From assembly GCF_039538045.1 (NCBI RefSeq), contig NZ_BAABBQ010000001.1:2130001-2194000 (forward strand): a stretch of DNA of 64,000 nucleotides, read 5' to 3'. The DNA is from Sphingomonas swuensis (lineage in GTDB: Bacteria > Pseudomonadota > Alphaproteobacteria > Sphingomonadales > Sphingomonadaceae). The notes under the pieces are model-generated. The model was not told the origin of the DNA and searched no databases. It saw nothing but the letters and a program-made list of their open reading frames with translations. The translations under genes and the position numbers were made by a program. Positions 63,801 through 64,000 of the stretch are shown here, piece by piece. Position 1 is the first letter of the stretch, and each line of letters starts with the position of its first letter.

Positions 63801-64000
63801 GGGAGGAATGATGGAACGGGTTCGGGCCGTCCTGATGACGGGTGTCGTCCCGGCAATCGGGTTCGTGCCGATGGCCTTGGCCATGGGCCGTGGTGCCGAA
63901 GTGCAAAAGCCGCTGGCGGTCGTGGTGATTGCCGGTCTGATCGTGGCGACATTCCTCACGCTCTTCGTGCTGCCAGCGATCAGCCACTTCCTTCTGCACA
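60817..64000 (+). CDS. czcA: Heavy-metal RND efflux pump CzcA, 3' end cut by window
   Basis: Open for 1061 codons to the window end. MIERILDAAIRFRWATI start, porter domain, then ALDFGLIVDGSIIIIENCLRR, the proton-relay and metal signature of HME-RND proteins (DFG-x-x-VDG), and GQEFIPQLDEGDASVQ in the second half. The second membrane repeat (SAAVGFIVLSGVTVLNGLV) is present near the end. It is an inner-membrane Zn/Cd/Co (or Cu/Ag) antiporter. About 1,030-1,080 aa is usual, so nearly all is here. Confidence 0.95.
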   Translation, partial: MIERILDAAIRFRWATIGLTLVIALYGAFQLFKLPIDAVPDITNKQVQVNVSAPQFSPLDMERLVTFPMETTLAGIPGLDYTRSISRNGFAQVTAVFDEKVDIYFARQQVAERLAQASESLPDGVQPQMGPVSTGLGEVLMWSVDYEPTATAKNPKIAGRPGFQPDGSYLTIEGERLTDEVSKLAYLRTIQDWVIRPQLRNVAGLAGVDSIGGYEKQFVVQPDPARLASYGVSFTELADALEGSNISVGANFIQRAGEAFLVRADARIRHIDEIGGTVIANRNGVAVRVSDVATVRLGGELRTGAASTNGKEVIVGTALMLAGSNSRIVAEAVAERLQEVAKSLPPGVKVTPLYDRSALVDATISTVEKNLIEGALLVIAVLFWLLGNIRAAIIAALVIPLSFLMMAIGMTRYGVSGNLMSLGALDFGLIVDGSIIIIENCLRRLAERQHREGRLLQLSERLHEVFEAAKEMVRPTLYGQAIILLVFAPLLTFTGVEGKMFTPMAITVIFALVGAFILSLTFVPAMVAVLIKGKVAEKDVAVIRWTKERYEPLLGKVLSRPKPWIGTGLGVFALAGVLFTTLGQEFIPQLDEGDASVQAIRIPSTSLDQSLAMQLRVERAISSLPEVAFIYSKTGTAEVATDPMPQNISDSFVILKPSKEWPEGVDTKDEVVERIEEKMGSLTGNAFEVSQPIEMRFNELIAGVRGDVAIKVFGDDLAKLETVAAQVASSIGKVQGTADLRSEQTAGFPTLEVLFNRPAIASYGLTVDEVANTVAAALGGREAGIVFEGDRRFDIVVRLDNPTRDNLEAIGALPVMLENSGAGARTSVPLREVASFRFADGVNQVSRENGQRRVVVQANVRGRDLGSYVEAARAAVERDVKLPPGVFIEWGGQYENLQAASARLSLVIPAVFLLIFGILYMALRSFSSALAVYSAVPLGLAGGVFGLVLSGFPFSISAAVGFIVLSGVTVLNGLVVMTSIQQRIGAGESIDASIRGGMMERVRAVLMTGVVPAIGFVPMALAMGRGAEVQKPLAVVVIAGLIVATFLTLFVLPAISHFLLH

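Noticed and set aside
14531..64000. Searched for insertion sequences and transposase genes
   Set aside because: No transposase reading frame or terminal inverted repeats typical of an IS were recognised; only the tyrosine recombinase is present.

Overview
The window comes from a GC-rich alphaproteobacterium, most likely of the Sphingomonadales. The signs are the codon use, the gene order glyQ-glyS, cysE-DUF2794 and purS-purQ, a DUF6356-type protein, and an Hg/Cu/Zn/Cd resistance cargo of the kind common in sphingomonads. The genus is inference; no rRNA gene is present.

Region 1 (1-14.4 kb) is core chromosome: both glycyl-tRNA synthetase subunits, two TraB/GumN-like proteins, rsmD, a SRAP/YedK-type abasic-site DNA-protein crosslinking protein, a membrane protein whose ribosome-binding site lies in a perfect hairpin, cysE with DUF2794, a TauE/SafE permease, obgE, purS and purQ.

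Region 2 starts at a tRNA-Arg(TCT) gene (14454-14530) and runs to the window end. It reads as a composite island of metal, sulfur and defence-like modules. In order: a glutathione-reductase-like flavoprotein with a MerR/MerT-like/small Cys protein set (14.8-17.3 kb); a complete short tyrosine recombinase (18.1-18.7 kb); a copper module under a CueR-like regulator with two matching operators (Cu P-type ATPase, Cys/Met/His-rich periplasmic protein, multicopper oxidase CopA, CopB with six Cys-His-Met repeats, DUF2231, DUF305, DUF411 and PepSY proteins; 19-31 kb); a repeat-rich stretch of small genes (31-33.9 kb); a thiol/cell-wall module (two DsbA paralogues, DsrE, L,D-transpeptidase, two-component system, ScsB/DsbD-like reductase; 33.9-41.5 kb); and a sulfide/persulfide detoxification operon (ArsR/BigR-like regulator, persulfide dioxygenase-like MBL protein, two YeeE/YedE half-transporters, DUF442 sulfurtransferase, sulfide:quinone reductase, TauE, TlpA; 41.5-46.9 kb).

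Region 3 (47-56.5 kb) is the least ordinary part. It holds a tightly coupled three-gene operon (metallophosphoesterase, P-loop ATPase, unknown protein) that looks like an unnamed defence or signalling system, an approximately 82-bp tandem repeat array, a GHKL-ATPase fused to a PD-(D/E)XK nuclease, a frameshifted HAD hydrolase, an unknown 255-aa protein and an MbcA/ParS-like antitoxin-domain protein. The last two have MerR-type operators in front of them like the one serving the neighbouring cation-efflux gene, which suggests a metal-responsive regulon including an antitoxin-like protein.

Region 4 (56.5-64 kb) is a MerR-controlled cation diffusion facilitator followed by a His-rich periplasmic protein and czcC-czcB-czcA; czcA runs off the window end.

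Degenerate copies of a roughly 90-bp repeat (core near TGGTGGAAAGCGGA and GACGCTCGTTCATG) sit only in the accessory part, in gaps between modules.
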